43,597 bases of DNA. Source: Opitutaceae bacterium. GTDB taxonomy: Bacteria > Verrucomicrobiota > Verrucomicrobiia > Opitutales > Opitutaceae. The stretch lies in the NCBI GenBank assembly GCA_019634615.1, contig JAHCAZ010000029.1:1-43597 (forward strand). Reading direction: 5' to 3'. A model generated the notes under the pieces. That model searched no databases. It saw nothing but the letters and a program-made list of their open reading frames with translations, and had not been told where the DNA came from. Below, piece by piece: positions 35,102 through 43,380 of the stretch; the first letter of the stretch is position 1, and the number at the start of each line of letters is the position of its first letter. Both the position numbers and the translations under genes were made by a program.

Positions 35102-35992
35102 ATGAACATCACTCCCAAGGACCTGCTCGATGCCGGCGTGCATTTCGGGCACCAGACCAAGCGTTGGAACCCGCGCTCGAAGCCCTTCGTCTTCGATCAC
35201 CGTCAGGGCATCTCCATCATCGACCTCGGCAAGACGTTCGAGGCCCTCCAGAAGGCCGTGACCTTCATCGAGGACACCGTCGCCGGCGGCGGCGCGATCC
35301 TCCTGGTCGGCACCAAGAAGCAGGCCAAGGAAATCATCCGCGAGACCGCGGCCGCGACGAACATGCCGTACTGTGTCGACCGCTGGCTCGGCGGCACGCT
35401 CACCAATTACGAGACCGTCAAGAAATCCATCGCCAAGTACAAGAAGTACCAGGCCATGGAGACCAGCGGCGAGATGGACAAGCTGCCCTCCAAGGAGGTC
35501 GCCGCCATCAAGCGCGAGATGAACCGCATGCAGCGCAACTTCGCCGGCATCGCCGACATGGTCGGTATGCCCGCCGCGATGTTCGTCGTCGACGTGAACC
35601 ACGAGAAGATCGCCGTCGCCGAGGCCGCCCGCTGCGGCATCCCGTGCGTCGGCATCTGCGACACCAACTCCGACCCCGGCACCCTTTCGCACCCGATCCC
35701 GGGCAATGACGACGCGGTGAAGTCCATCCGCATCATCGTCGAGACCGTCCTCGCCGCCATCCAGAGCGGCCTGGCCCAGCGCGACACGCGCCGCGCCGCC
35801 CGCGGCGCCGCCGATCTCAAGGCCGTCACCGCCGCCGCCGCCGAGGCGGTCGGCGAGGCCGCCGGCGAGGTCGACATCTCCAAGATCGAACTGCCGGCCG
35901 ACGTCGCCGCCGTGGTCGAGGGCGACGAAGAGTCCACCGCGCCCAAGAAGAAGGCGGTCCGCGCCAAGAAGGCCCCGGTCAAGGCCGAGTAA
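35102..35992 (+). CDS. rpsB: 30S ribosomal protein S2
   Basis: A 296-residue ribosomal protein. It carries the universal S2 start (LLDAGVHFGHQTKRWNPRSKPF), the middle VGTKKQAKEIIRE and RWLGGTLTN, and VVDVNHEKIAVAEA with GICDTNSDP near the end of the fold. The last 60 residues form an alanine-rich, then acidic, then lysine-rich extension (KKKAVRAKKAPVKAE) beyond the usual 240-residue protein. The 250-base gap upstream holds its leader; I see no clear promoter there. It is followed after 21 bases by tsf in the standard rpsB-tsf order. Confidence 0.98.
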   Translation: MNITPKDLLDAGVHFGHQTKRWNPRSKPFVFDHRQGISIIDLGKTFEALQKAVTFIEDTVAGGGAILLVGTKKQAKEIIRETAAATNMPYCVDRWLGGTLTNYETVKKSIAKYKKYQAMETSGEMDKLPSKEVAAIKREMNRMQRNFAGIADMVGMPAAMFVVDVNHEKIAVAEAARCGIPCVGICDTNSDPGTLSHPIPGNDDAVKSIRIIVETVLAAIQSGLAQRDTRRAARGAADLKAVTAAAAEAVGEAAGEVDISKIELPADVAAVVEGDEESTAPKKKAVRAKKAPVKAE

Positions 35993-36013
35993 CGCCACCT
36001 CAGCACCACTGTC

Positions 36014-36607
36014 ATGAGCATCACCATCACCGCGCAAATGGTCAACGACCTGCGCACCGCCACGGGCGCGGGCCTGCTTGACTGCAAGAAGGCCCTCACC
36101 GAGGCCAACGGCAACTTCGAGGAGGCCACCACCATTCTGCGCAAGAAGGGTGCGGCTTCCGCGGCCAAGAAGGCCGACCGCGCGACGCGCGAGGGGCTCA
36201 TCGAGAGCTACATCCACGTCGGCGGCAAGGTCGGCGTCCTCATCGAGGTCAATTGCGAGACCGACTTCGTCGCCCGCAACGACGACTTCAAGGCCTTCGT
36301 CAAGGACCTCTGCCTGCAGATCGCGGCGGCCAACCCGACCGTGGTCTCCCGCGAGCAGGTCGCCGAGGCCGACCTCGCCAAGGAGCGCGAGATCGCCGCG
36401 GCCCAGGTCCAGGGCAAGCCGCCCGCGGCCGTGCAGAAGATCGTCGAGGGCAAGCTCGAGAAGTACTACTCGACCGTGTGCCTCCTCGATCAGCCGTTCG
36501 TGAAGCTCCCCGAGAAGACCATCAAGGAGATCCTCACGGAGAAGATCGCGAAGATCGGCGAGAACATCCAGGTCCGCCGCTTCGTCCGCTTCCAGCTCGG
36601 CGCCTGA
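36014..36607 (+). CDS. tsf: Elongation factor Ts
   Basis: A 197-residue EF-Ts, the nucleotide exchange factor of EF-Tu. The N-terminal UBA-like part is VNDLRTATGAGLLDCKKALTEANGNFEEA, and the contact motif with EF-Tu is NCETDFVARNDDFK. It is of the short type with one core subdomain, like Thermus EF-Ts, compared with about 280 residues in E. coli. It is the last gene before a strong terminator. Confidence 0.97.
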   Translation: MSITITAQMVNDLRTATGAGLLDCKKALTEANGNFEEATTILRKKGAASAAKKADRATREGLIESYIHVGGKVGVLIEVNCETDFVARNDDFKAFVKDLCLQIAAANPTVVSREQVAEADLAKEREIAAAQVQGKPPAAVQKIVEGKLEKYYSTVCLLDQPFVKLPEKTIKEILTEKIAKIGENIQVRRFVRFQLGA

Positions 36608-36630
36608 GCCTCAGGCCAGCCTCAGTTTCC

Positions 36631-36662
36631 AAGACGCCCCGGCAACGGGGCGTCTTTTTTTT
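36631..36662 (+). terminator. Rho-independent terminator of the rpsB-tsf operon
   Basis: A 10-bp stem AAGACGCCCC (36631-36640) with GGGGCGTCTT (36647-36656), a loop of six bases, then a run of eight T from 36655. It is the best terminator in the window. Confidence 0.95.
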
Positions 36663-36699
36663 CCGTGGTTTTTCTCCGCGGCTGTCATTGAATGCGCGC

Positions 36700-37107
36700 A
36701 TGAAGGTCACACGTGTCCAGATCGTCGCCCGGGGGCTCACGAACCGCTGTCCCAATTGCGGTGAGCGCACGCTGTTCAAGGCCGGCACGCTTTTCGAGAT
36801 CAACCGCGCCTGCCCGAGCTGCGGCCTGCGCATCGAGCGCGACGAGGGCTTCTTCCTCGGGTCGCTGTCGCTGAACTACGGCGTGACGCTCGTGTGCTTT
36901 CTCCTGCCCGTGCTCGTGCTCGCGTACAACAAGATCATCGGCACCAACACCGCCATCGTCCTCGCCGGGGTCGGCGCGATCTTGGTCCCCGCGCTGCTCT
37001 ACCGTTCGTCGCGCAGTTGGTGGCTGATGAACTACTATTTCTTCCTCCCGCTGCACCTGCCGGCCAACAAGCCCGAGCCGGTGGCCGGCGACGACGAGAA
37101 CATCTGA
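36700..37107 (+). CDS. DUF983 family membrane protein
   Basis: A 135-residue protein. Two CxxC knuckles near the N-terminus (CPNCGERTLF and CPSCGLRI) form a small zinc ribbon, followed by ERDEGFFLGSLSLNYGVT and two hydrophobic helices, ending in WWLMNYYFFLPL. This is the DUF983 layout. The function is not established. It is 19 bases before the RhaT-like gene and may be transcribed with it. Confidence 0.85.
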   Translation: MKVTRVQIVARGLTNRCPNCGERTLFKAGTLFEINRACPSCGLRIERDEGFFLGSLSLNYGVTLVCFLLPVLVLAYNKIIGTNTAIVLAGVGAILVPALLYRSSRSWWLMNYYFFLPLHLPANKPEPVAGDDENI

Positions 37108-37126
37108 GGCCCGCGCAGCGCCCGGC

Positions 37127-38167
37127 ATGTCCTCGTCACCCCTCCTCGGTATTCTCCTCGTCGCCATCGCCGGCCTGCTCGTCGGCAGCGGAATGTGGCC
37201 GATGAAGCTCGTGCGGCATTACCGCTTCGAGCACTGGTGGTTTGTCGCCATGCTCACCGGCCTCGTGATCATCCCGTGGACGGTGACGCTGCTGTTCTGC
37301 CCGGATGCGCTGAACGCGCTCGGCCGGGTGCCGGGGCGCGTGCTGCTCACGGCCAACCTGTGGTCGATCGGGTGGGGCATCGCCAATGTGCTCTGCGGCC
37401 TCTGCTTTGTGCGCATCGGCATCGCCCTCACGGGGGCGATCCTCACAGGCCTGGGCGCGGCGCTGGGCGTGACCCTGCCGATGATCGTCAAGGGCTCGGG
37501 CCGGTTCGAGCAGGCGCCCGATCCCGGTTCGGCCGCGGGCCTGACCGTCCTGGCGGGCGTCGGCGTGATGCTGATCGGGGTGGTGTTGGCGGCGCGGGCG
37601 GGCTTCGGCCGTGAGCGGGCGCTGGGCGCGGGCCGCCCCGGGTCGAGCGGCGGCTTCGCGGTCGGCCTGGTGATGGCCGTGATCGCCGGCGTGCTGTCCT
37701 GCGGCATGAGCCTCGCCTTCGTTTACGGCCAGGGCCCGATCATGCAGGCGCTGCAGGCGGAGGGCGCGGCGGAGGTGCCGGCGACGTTCGGCGTGTGGGC
37801 CGTCGGCCTGCTGGGCGGCGCGTTGGTGAACCTGATCTATCCGCTGCATGTCATGGTGCGCGACCGCACGTTCGGCGTGCTGGTGCGGCATGCGCGGGAG
37901 GGATTCCTCGTCGCGATCATCGGCGTGAACTTCGCCGCCGGCGTCGTCCTCATGGGCGCCGGCATGCGCGCGCTCGGGGCGCTGGGCGCGTCGGTGGGTT
38001 TCGGCGTGCAGCAGGCCACGCAGATGCTGGGCGGCCAGTTGCTCGGCTTCCTGAGCGGCGAATGGCACGGCGTCGCGGGTCGGCCGCGGCAGTTGATGTA
38101 CGCCGCCGTCGCCGTCCTGATCCTGGCCGCGGCGGTGATGGCGTGGGGGAACACGCTGGCGGAGTAG
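37127..38167 (+). CDS. L-rhamnose/proton symporter family protein (RhaT-like)
   Basis: A 346-residue inner-membrane protein with about ten hydrophobic helices. The opening GSGMWPMKLVRHYRFEHWWF and the glycine-rich LWSIGWGIANVLCGLCF with GVTLPMIVKGSG match the RhaT family of the drug/metabolite transporter superfamily. A sugar such as L-rhamnose is a fair guess, but no rhamnose enzymes are adjacent. Confidence 0.85.
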   Translation: MSSSPLLGILLVAIAGLLVGSGMWPMKLVRHYRFEHWWFVAMLTGLVIIPWTVTLLFCPDALNALGRVPGRVLLTANLWSIGWGIANVLCGLCFVRIGIALTGAILTGLGAALGVTLPMIVKGSGRFEQAPDPGSAAGLTVLAGVGVMLIGVVLAARAGFGRERALGAGRPGSSGGFAVGLVMAVIAGVLSCGMSLAFVYGQGPIMQALQAEGAAEVPATFGVWAVGLLGGALVNLIYPLHVMVRDRTFGVLVRHAREGFLVAIIGVNFAAGVVLMGAGMRALGALGASVGFGVQQATQMLGGQLLGFLSGEWHGVAGRPRQLMYAAVAVLILAAAVMAWGNTLAE

Positions 38168-38304
38168 GGTCCACCGTTACTTGCCCACCGTCAATAGGTA
38201 CCAGGCAATGGGTGCTCCTATCCTCGGACGGGCGGTGCCCAAGGGCCGCGCCGCGACTTAAGGCAGGCGTGCGCACTTTCGGCTTCCGTTTTTCGCACGG
38301 GAAC

Positions 38305-39606
<1,302 letters not shown>

Positions 39607-39608
39607 GG

Positions 39609-39803
39609 CTAAGCGCTTGAGGTCTCAATGAGTGCATGCAGGTCGCTGGCACGCACGAGACGAAGGCCGCGGACCTTCACGCTACGCAGCTTGCCGTCGA
39701 TGATTAGGCGGCGAACCGTCTTTTCAGAGGATCGGAGGTAGTTCGCCACTTCACGGATGCGAAGCAGGCCTTCCCCCACCGGATTAGGAGTGAAGTTATT
39801 CAT
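39609..39803 (-). CDS. AlpA/excisionase-like helix-turn-helix protein
   Basis: A 64-residue MerR-type winged-helix protein: LLRIREVANYLRSSEKTVRRLIIDGKL followed by a basic wing RSVKVRGLRLVRASDLHALI. Small proteins of this kind beside an integrase act as recombination directionality factors or activators of integrase expression. Its ATG overlaps the stop of the upstream gene (TAATG), and the integrase starts two bases after its stop, so the three are translated from one message. Confidence 0.85.
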   Translation of the reverse strand: MNNFTPNPVGEGLLRIREVANYLRSSEKTVRRLIIDGKLRSVKVRGLRLVRASDLHALIETSSA

Positions 39804-40528
39804 TAGAAAAAACGCCTTTCTGCTTTAGCCCGCGAGATTGGCCCTAATCCCTCGACCGCTTCTTGTTTTGCCCTCTCGATCTCATCGAATGGCCATGCCA
39901 CGCCTGATTCCAAAACAGCGAGAATATCGTTATGGGTTGTCATGCGATCGGCCATAACGCCGATGAGGTCATCGCGATCATCAAAAGTTTGGACTTCGAT
40001 TCCGTAATCCTCGCGTCCGATAAACAGTGCAAAAAGAGGCAGCGGCTGTTCCTCGCGAACACGTGCAACTTCTTGGCTCAACCCATCAGAATACCTCGAT
40101 GCCGCTTCCTCGGACGACGGGATGTTCGGCGGACGATCATCTGCCGCGCTCAACAACTCATCGAATTTTTCTTCCTGTTGGATGCACTCCGCGCGGATTT
40201 CATCCCACGGTGCCTCCGCAAGGCGCAATCGAAGCGATTTACGCGACGTTGCGTACCACGGGCCAACGCCAAATACGCCAGTATTCCCATCATCGAACTC
40301 CAAGCCGATTTCCACTCCGTCGCGGTCAAACAAGAGGTCGAACTTAAAGTCTGACGGGATGGCATCTCGAATCTCTGCGATGAAAGAAGCGACTGAACCC
40401 CTAAGCGGCTCGTCTAGGCCATGAAGCTGATCCATGTAATCTACGGAGCTAAGGCTCGCTTTGCCATCCTCGGCCAGCGATGTGCTAAGCAACTTGCGAG
40501 ACAGACGCGAAATGTCGTTTGGATTCAT
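39803..40528 (-). CDS. Hypothetical protein of the element
   Basis: A 241-residue acidic protein I do not recognise. It starts MNPNDISRLSRKLL and contains FKFDLLFDRDGVEIGLEFDDG followed by the aromatic GPWYATSRKSLRLRL, and later FALFIGREDYGIEVQTFDDR. Two alpha/beta parts are likely, without a signal peptide or membrane segment. The frame is intact and tightly placed: 3 bases from the upstream gene and overlapping the Xis-like gene, so it is a real member of the operon. Confidence 0.7.
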   Translation of the reverse strand: MNPNDISRLSRKLLSTSLAEDGKASLSSVDYMDQLHGLDEPLRGSVASFIAEIRDAIPSDFKFDLLFDRDGVEIGLEFDDGNTGVFGVGPWYATSRKSLRLRLAEAPWDEIRAECIQQEEKFDELLSAADDRPPNIPSSEEAASRYSDGLSQEVARVREEQPLPLFALFIGREDYGIEVQTFDDRDDLIGVMADRMTTHNDILAVLESGVAWPFDEIERAKQEAVEGLGPISRAKAERRFF

Positions 40529-40531
40529 GGT

Positions 40532-40861
40532 TCAATCCTTCTTTCCGGTTAGGCTATCAAAGAGGCCCCCGCGCCCGCGCACATGCTCTTGGCATTCGTC
40601 CAAAAACTCCAAAAGCGCGTCTCTCTTTGCATGCGCTCGCGACGATTCCATGGCAGCCGCCATGAACCGGGTGGTAATCTCAGTCAGGATGGCAGAACGC
40701 CGCAAATTAGCGCAGACACTGAGCGCATCTATAGCCTCCTGTTCAGTCTTTGTAACGGTGAAGCAAACCGTGTTGTTTCTCGGTTCGTCACGCCCCTTGC
40801 CGCGTCCGTGTCCGGTCGGCACGAAATTCACCTGCTGGGTATGGATGTTTGAAGCAGTCAT
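40532..40861 (-). CDS. Small ribbon-helix-helix-like or mobilisation-type protein
   Basis: A 109-residue protein. The central part NNTVCFTVTKTEQEAIDALS with RRSAILTEITTRFMAA has the strand-helix-helix look of RHH proteins such as MobC or CopG relatives. The tail is charged and helical (RDALLEFLDECQEH). It is the first gene of the element's integrase operon. The palindromes just upstream suggest that it regulates itself. The family assignment is by pattern only. Confidence 0.55.
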   Translation of the reverse strand: MTASNIHTQQVNFVPTGHGRGKGRDEPRNNTVCFTVTKTEQEAIDALSVCANLRRSAILTEITTRFMAAAMESSRAHAKRDALLEFLDECQEHVRGRGGLFDSLTGKKD

Positions 40862-40868
40862 CGCCGAA

Positions 40869-40913
40869 GACCTATAGGTCTAGCGGAGCACTGCAAGCAA
40901 TTTCCTATAGGTC
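40869..40913 (-). promoter_or_regulatory. Promoter with paired CCTATAGG operators
   Basis: GACCTATAGGTC (40869-40880) is a perfect 12-base palindrome; a second copy, TTCCTATAGGTC, lies at 40902-40913, 33 bases away. On the minus strand TTGCTT (40900-40895) and TATAGG (40876-40871) are separated by 18 bases and would serve as -35 and -10, so the first palindrome covers the -10. The RHH-like gene starts eight bases further on. Confidence 0.6.
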
Positions 40914-41049
40914 TTCCAAAGATACGAATTCCAAGCGGGCTGCCCGCTCAAAACTTCAGAGCCGAAAGGCCAGCGCCGGATGCGGGGATTTCTGGAACGG
41001 CGCTCATTACACTCCAAAAAGCCACATAAGGACCGTGTCACTCATTTCT

Positions 41050-41107
41050 GTCGAACGTTGATATCAGCCACCCGTCAGCCGGGTTGGCTGCGGGGATTGG
41101 TTAGCTC
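41050..41107 (-). repeat. attC-like site at the 3' end of the nucleotidyltransferase gene
   Basis: Read on the minus strand: GAGCTAAC, a short spacer, a hairpin CAGCCA-CCCG/CGGG-TGGCTG with one unpaired base on one arm (T84 on the plus strand), a spacer, then GTTCGAC. The gene's last codons and stop lie inside, as is common for integron cassettes. The outer boxes deviate from the GTTRRRY consensus. Confidence 0.45.
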
Positions 41108-41675
41108 TTTCTTGGGACGCGTGAATCCGAAGCAGCGCCAACTCGTGAGATGGAATGATGGCTTCCAAAAGAGCAAGGTCGTGATCGATCTTTGGCTCGC
41201 GCGCGCGTCCTGCTACCACAGTTTTCTCACGACCGAGCCACTCCCCCGCTGGACTACCAACTCGAAAAGAAACTCCATCCAGCGTGGCGATGCGCTCGAT
41301 ATCCAGATAACCGGGCCAAAGTGGATATCGCCCCGGAATCCCGACCGAAGCATCCGATGGAATATATAGCTCCGCCGATCCATCTTCAGCTCGGTCGAGA
41401 AACACTACCTCAATGCCGCGGCCAGTCCCATCTTGCCACCAGTGCGTAAGCCAACCGGTATCGGAGGTGCGATAGCCAATGCGGCTCAGCTGTTCGGTAA
41501 GCGCGACGCGCGAATCGGCATACGTGTTCAGGTCGACGTCACTGTGCGGCCGAGTCCATCTGCCAACGAGGAAATCCACGGCAACGCCGCCGAATAGCCA
41601 AAGAGGAACTGAGACGCGTTCGTTGAGCTCACGCAGCGTATCGAGAATCAAACTTGTGTTGATTGGAGGACCCAT
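41064..41675 (-). CDS. Nucleotidyltransferase-fold protein (aminoglycoside/lincosamide NTase-like)
   Basis: A 203-residue protein of the pol-beta-type nucleotidyltransferase superfamily. The active-site pattern is LWLFGGVAVDFLVGRWTRPHSDVDLN: the GG of the nucleotide loop and the D-x-D metal pair. This layout is shared by ANT(2'')- and Lnu-type drug nucleotidyltransferases, whose relatives include many proteins without known resistance. The C-terminal tail (ANQSPQPTRLTGG) is encoded by the attC-like element. The start is 22 bases inside the putative cassette border. A resistance phenotype cannot be concluded. Confidence 0.75.
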   Translation of the reverse strand: MGPPINTSLILDTLRELNERVSVPLWLFGGVAVDFLVGRWTRPHSDVDLNTYADSRVALTEQLSRIGYRTSDTGWLTHWWQDGTGRGIEVVFLDRAEDGSAELYIPSDASVGIPGRYPLWPGYLDIERIATLDGVSFRVGSPAGEWLGREKTVVAGRAREPKIDHDLALLEAIIPSHELALLRIHASQERANQSPQPTRLTGG

Positions 41676-41691
41676 GCGAACGCGGGTTTTT

Positions 41692-41757
41692 GGCTAACGT
41701 CAACGATGTGCCATGGCGGGGCGCAGCCCCGACATTGGCACTGGCACCTGGTTGGGC
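41692..41757 (-). repeat. attC-like site between two small genes
   Basis: Plus-strand order: GGCTAAC (41692-41698), spacer, GTGCCA-TG with GGGGC, loop gca, GCCCC, CA-t-TGGCAC, spacer, GTTGGGC (41751-41757). The stem has a single unpaired T (41735), like the extrahelical bases of attC sites, and GTTGGGC fits the GTTRRRY core. It lies just after the stop of the small membrane protein and just before the nucleotidyltransferase start. Confidence 0.55.
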
Positions 41758-41764
41758 ATTCTTC

Positions 41765-42001
41765 TCATCGCGGCTGATCCTCCCTACGATCCATCGCGAT
41801 CAAACGTCTTCGAATCCAGCGAAGCAGAATGAATCCGCTCAGTGCTGAAACGATGACCAGAATCGGACTCACAAAGCGTTCCTCTCCGTCCCCAAGGCGG
41901 GCAAACGCATATCCAAAATTCACGAGGAGGAAGACGAGCGACACTAGGAAATAGTAAGTCGGCATCTTTCGGTGCAAATGATCGCCGTGCTTTATGCTCA
42001 T
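41765..42001 (-). CDS. Small two-helix membrane protein
   Basis: A 78-residue protein, MSIKHGDHLHRK followed by two hydrophobic helices (YYFLVSLVFLLVNFGYAFA and VSPILVIVSALSGFILL) and a basic end RWIRRRLIAMDRRED. The ATG at 42001 has AAAGAGA right before it; an in-frame start at 42043 would add 14 residues from the palindromic region. No family is recognised. It looks like the second cassette of the small array. Confidence 0.6.
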   Translation of the reverse strand: MSIKHGDHLHRKMPTYYFLVSLVFLLVNFGYAFARLGDGEERFVSPILVIVSALSGFILLRWIRRRLIAMDRREDQPR

Positions 42002-42022
42002 TCTCTTTTTCCCAACTGTGTT

Positions 42023-42153
42023 TATGCCAACGCCTGTTGGCATATCAAAAGGGGCAACCGGCTCTGGGGGTTAGCGTTGGGGGAATTCACCTTGGTAAAC
42101 ATTCAGATCTGATTGGGACCGTGTTATGCCAATCGGCATATTGAATATGCCAA
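42023..42153. repeat. Cluster of TATGCCAA half-sites downstream of rep
   Basis: The half-site TATGCCAA occurs at 42023-42030, 42125-42132 and 42146-42153, and its inverse TTGGCATA at 42037-42044; GGCATA at 42135-42140 completes a second palindrome. TATGCCAA-cgcctg-TTGGCATA (42023-42044) is perfect. The cluster lies between the rep stop and the small membrane gene. It may be replication or recombination sites (iteron-like), or the hairpin of another attC-like element, since GTTGGG follows on the minus strand. Confidence 0.6.
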
Positions 42154-42189
42154 AGGAGACGTGAGGTAAACACCCGAATTCCGGCAGGT

Positions 42190-43380
42190 CTATTTGGTGA
42201 CAGCATCTCTAACCATGAACCGCCGATCACCCGAGGAATATGCCCCCGCCTGATCGGCCGCGCAAAGTACCGCAAGCACGAGACTCCAATCGGCATCATC
42301 GCTCAGCGTGATCGTTTCGCGCAGATAATACGCCCAGCGGCGGCCGAGCTTGTCCCGGATGCCCGCCATGTCTTCGACGCCCAACGTGCGACCGAGTTCT
42401 CCCACCCGCTTGCGCCATGTCTTCGCGTTGGGCGAATGCCATGCGAAGACCCGACTGCATGCGATCCACCCGGTCTTGGCGCGCCGGTCAAATTCCACGC
42501 GGCGACAGCCCTTCCATGAGTGCTTCCTCAGTTGCAGCCCCGCTTCGAGGTATTTGCCGACATACTCGGAAATGGCTTCCTTGCCTTTCCGCAGCGGAAG
42601 AAGCTCCGCCCTCCCGAGTCCATAGCGCGGCAGGACTTTTCGCAGCAAGGACCACAGGGCGAACAGTTCGGGAGCAGCCGATGCCTTGTAGCGTGCCCGC
42701 AGTTCCCGAAAACGCGCCGTGGGTCCATTTTGTCTGCGCTCCTCCTGGCATTGATCGAAGGCCTCCCAATCGAAGGTATCGGGTCGCGTATCCCATGGCA
42801 CAGCCACCAACAGATGATAATGCGGACGGCCCTGCCTTTGCGGTTCTAGGACGCGGATGAAACTGACGATCCATGCGCCATGACGCCGCAGGTAATGGTT
42901 CCAGCGGCGGGCAAATTGGGTGGGATGAAGATTGTCTTCATCGGTCAGGGTGAAGAACAGGCAGCGATTGCGGCCCCAATGATTGACGAATGCCGCCACA
43001 TTGAGGCGAAGATGATAAGCGGACTTAGCTTCCGCCCCTGAAGGCATGCCCCAGCGCAGGAGGGTGTCTTCGTCCTTTTGCTCCCATACTGCGCTTTTGC
43101 TGTCCTTGGATGCATAAAAACCGGGCTGATTTGGGATAGGTTTTAACCGGTAGTGTTTTGGTTTCTTGTCGGAATTGTTACTATTCTGACAAGGAAGGCC
43201 GGCGTGCGCCGGCGCGGCCGCCTCCGGCGCTCCGCTCGGCCCAATCCCCGAACCGCTTTGATGGGGCGACAACGCGCTGGGCGGGCACGCTTGGCCGGAC
43301 TCGCGGTCCCGCTTCGCATCGGATTCCGATGCTGACCGCTCGCCGGGCGGTCGATCTGTCTGAGACTGCGCCGCCGTCAC
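42190..43380 (-). CDS. Rolling-circle-type replication initiator (HUH endonuclease)
   Basis: A 396-residue Rep. The conserved motifs are in order: FFTLTDEDN (motif 1), the metal-binding H-x-H in RPHYHLLVAVPW (motif 2), and the catalytic tyrosine region ISEYVGKYLE with Y-x-x-K (motif 3). The arrangement resembles inovirus/plasmid-type initiators. The first 70 residues are low-complexity and probably flexible. The start is GTG at 43380, with AAAGGAG ten bases before it. The GTGA there is shared with the stop of the preceding reading frame. It implies that the excised element can replicate. Confidence 0.82.
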   Translation of the reverse strand: MTAAQSQTDRPPGERSASESDAKRDRESGQACPPSALSPHQSGSGIGPSGAPEAAAPAHAGLPCQNSNNSDKKPKHYRLKPIPNQPGFYASKDSKSAVWEQKDEDTLLRWGMPSGAEAKSAYHLRLNVAAFVNHWGRNRCLFFTLTDEDNLHPTQFARRWNHYLRRHGAWIVSFIRVLEPQRQGRPHYHLLVAVPWDTRPDTFDWEAFDQCQEERRQNGPTARFRELRARYKASAAPELFALWSLLRKVLPRYGLGRAELLPLRKGKEAISEYVGKYLEAGLQLRKHSWKGCRRVEFDRRAKTGWIACSRVFAWHSPNAKTWRKRVGELGRTLGVEDMAGIRDKLGRRWAYYLRETITLSDDADWSLVLAVLCAADQAGAYSSGDRRFMVRDAVTK

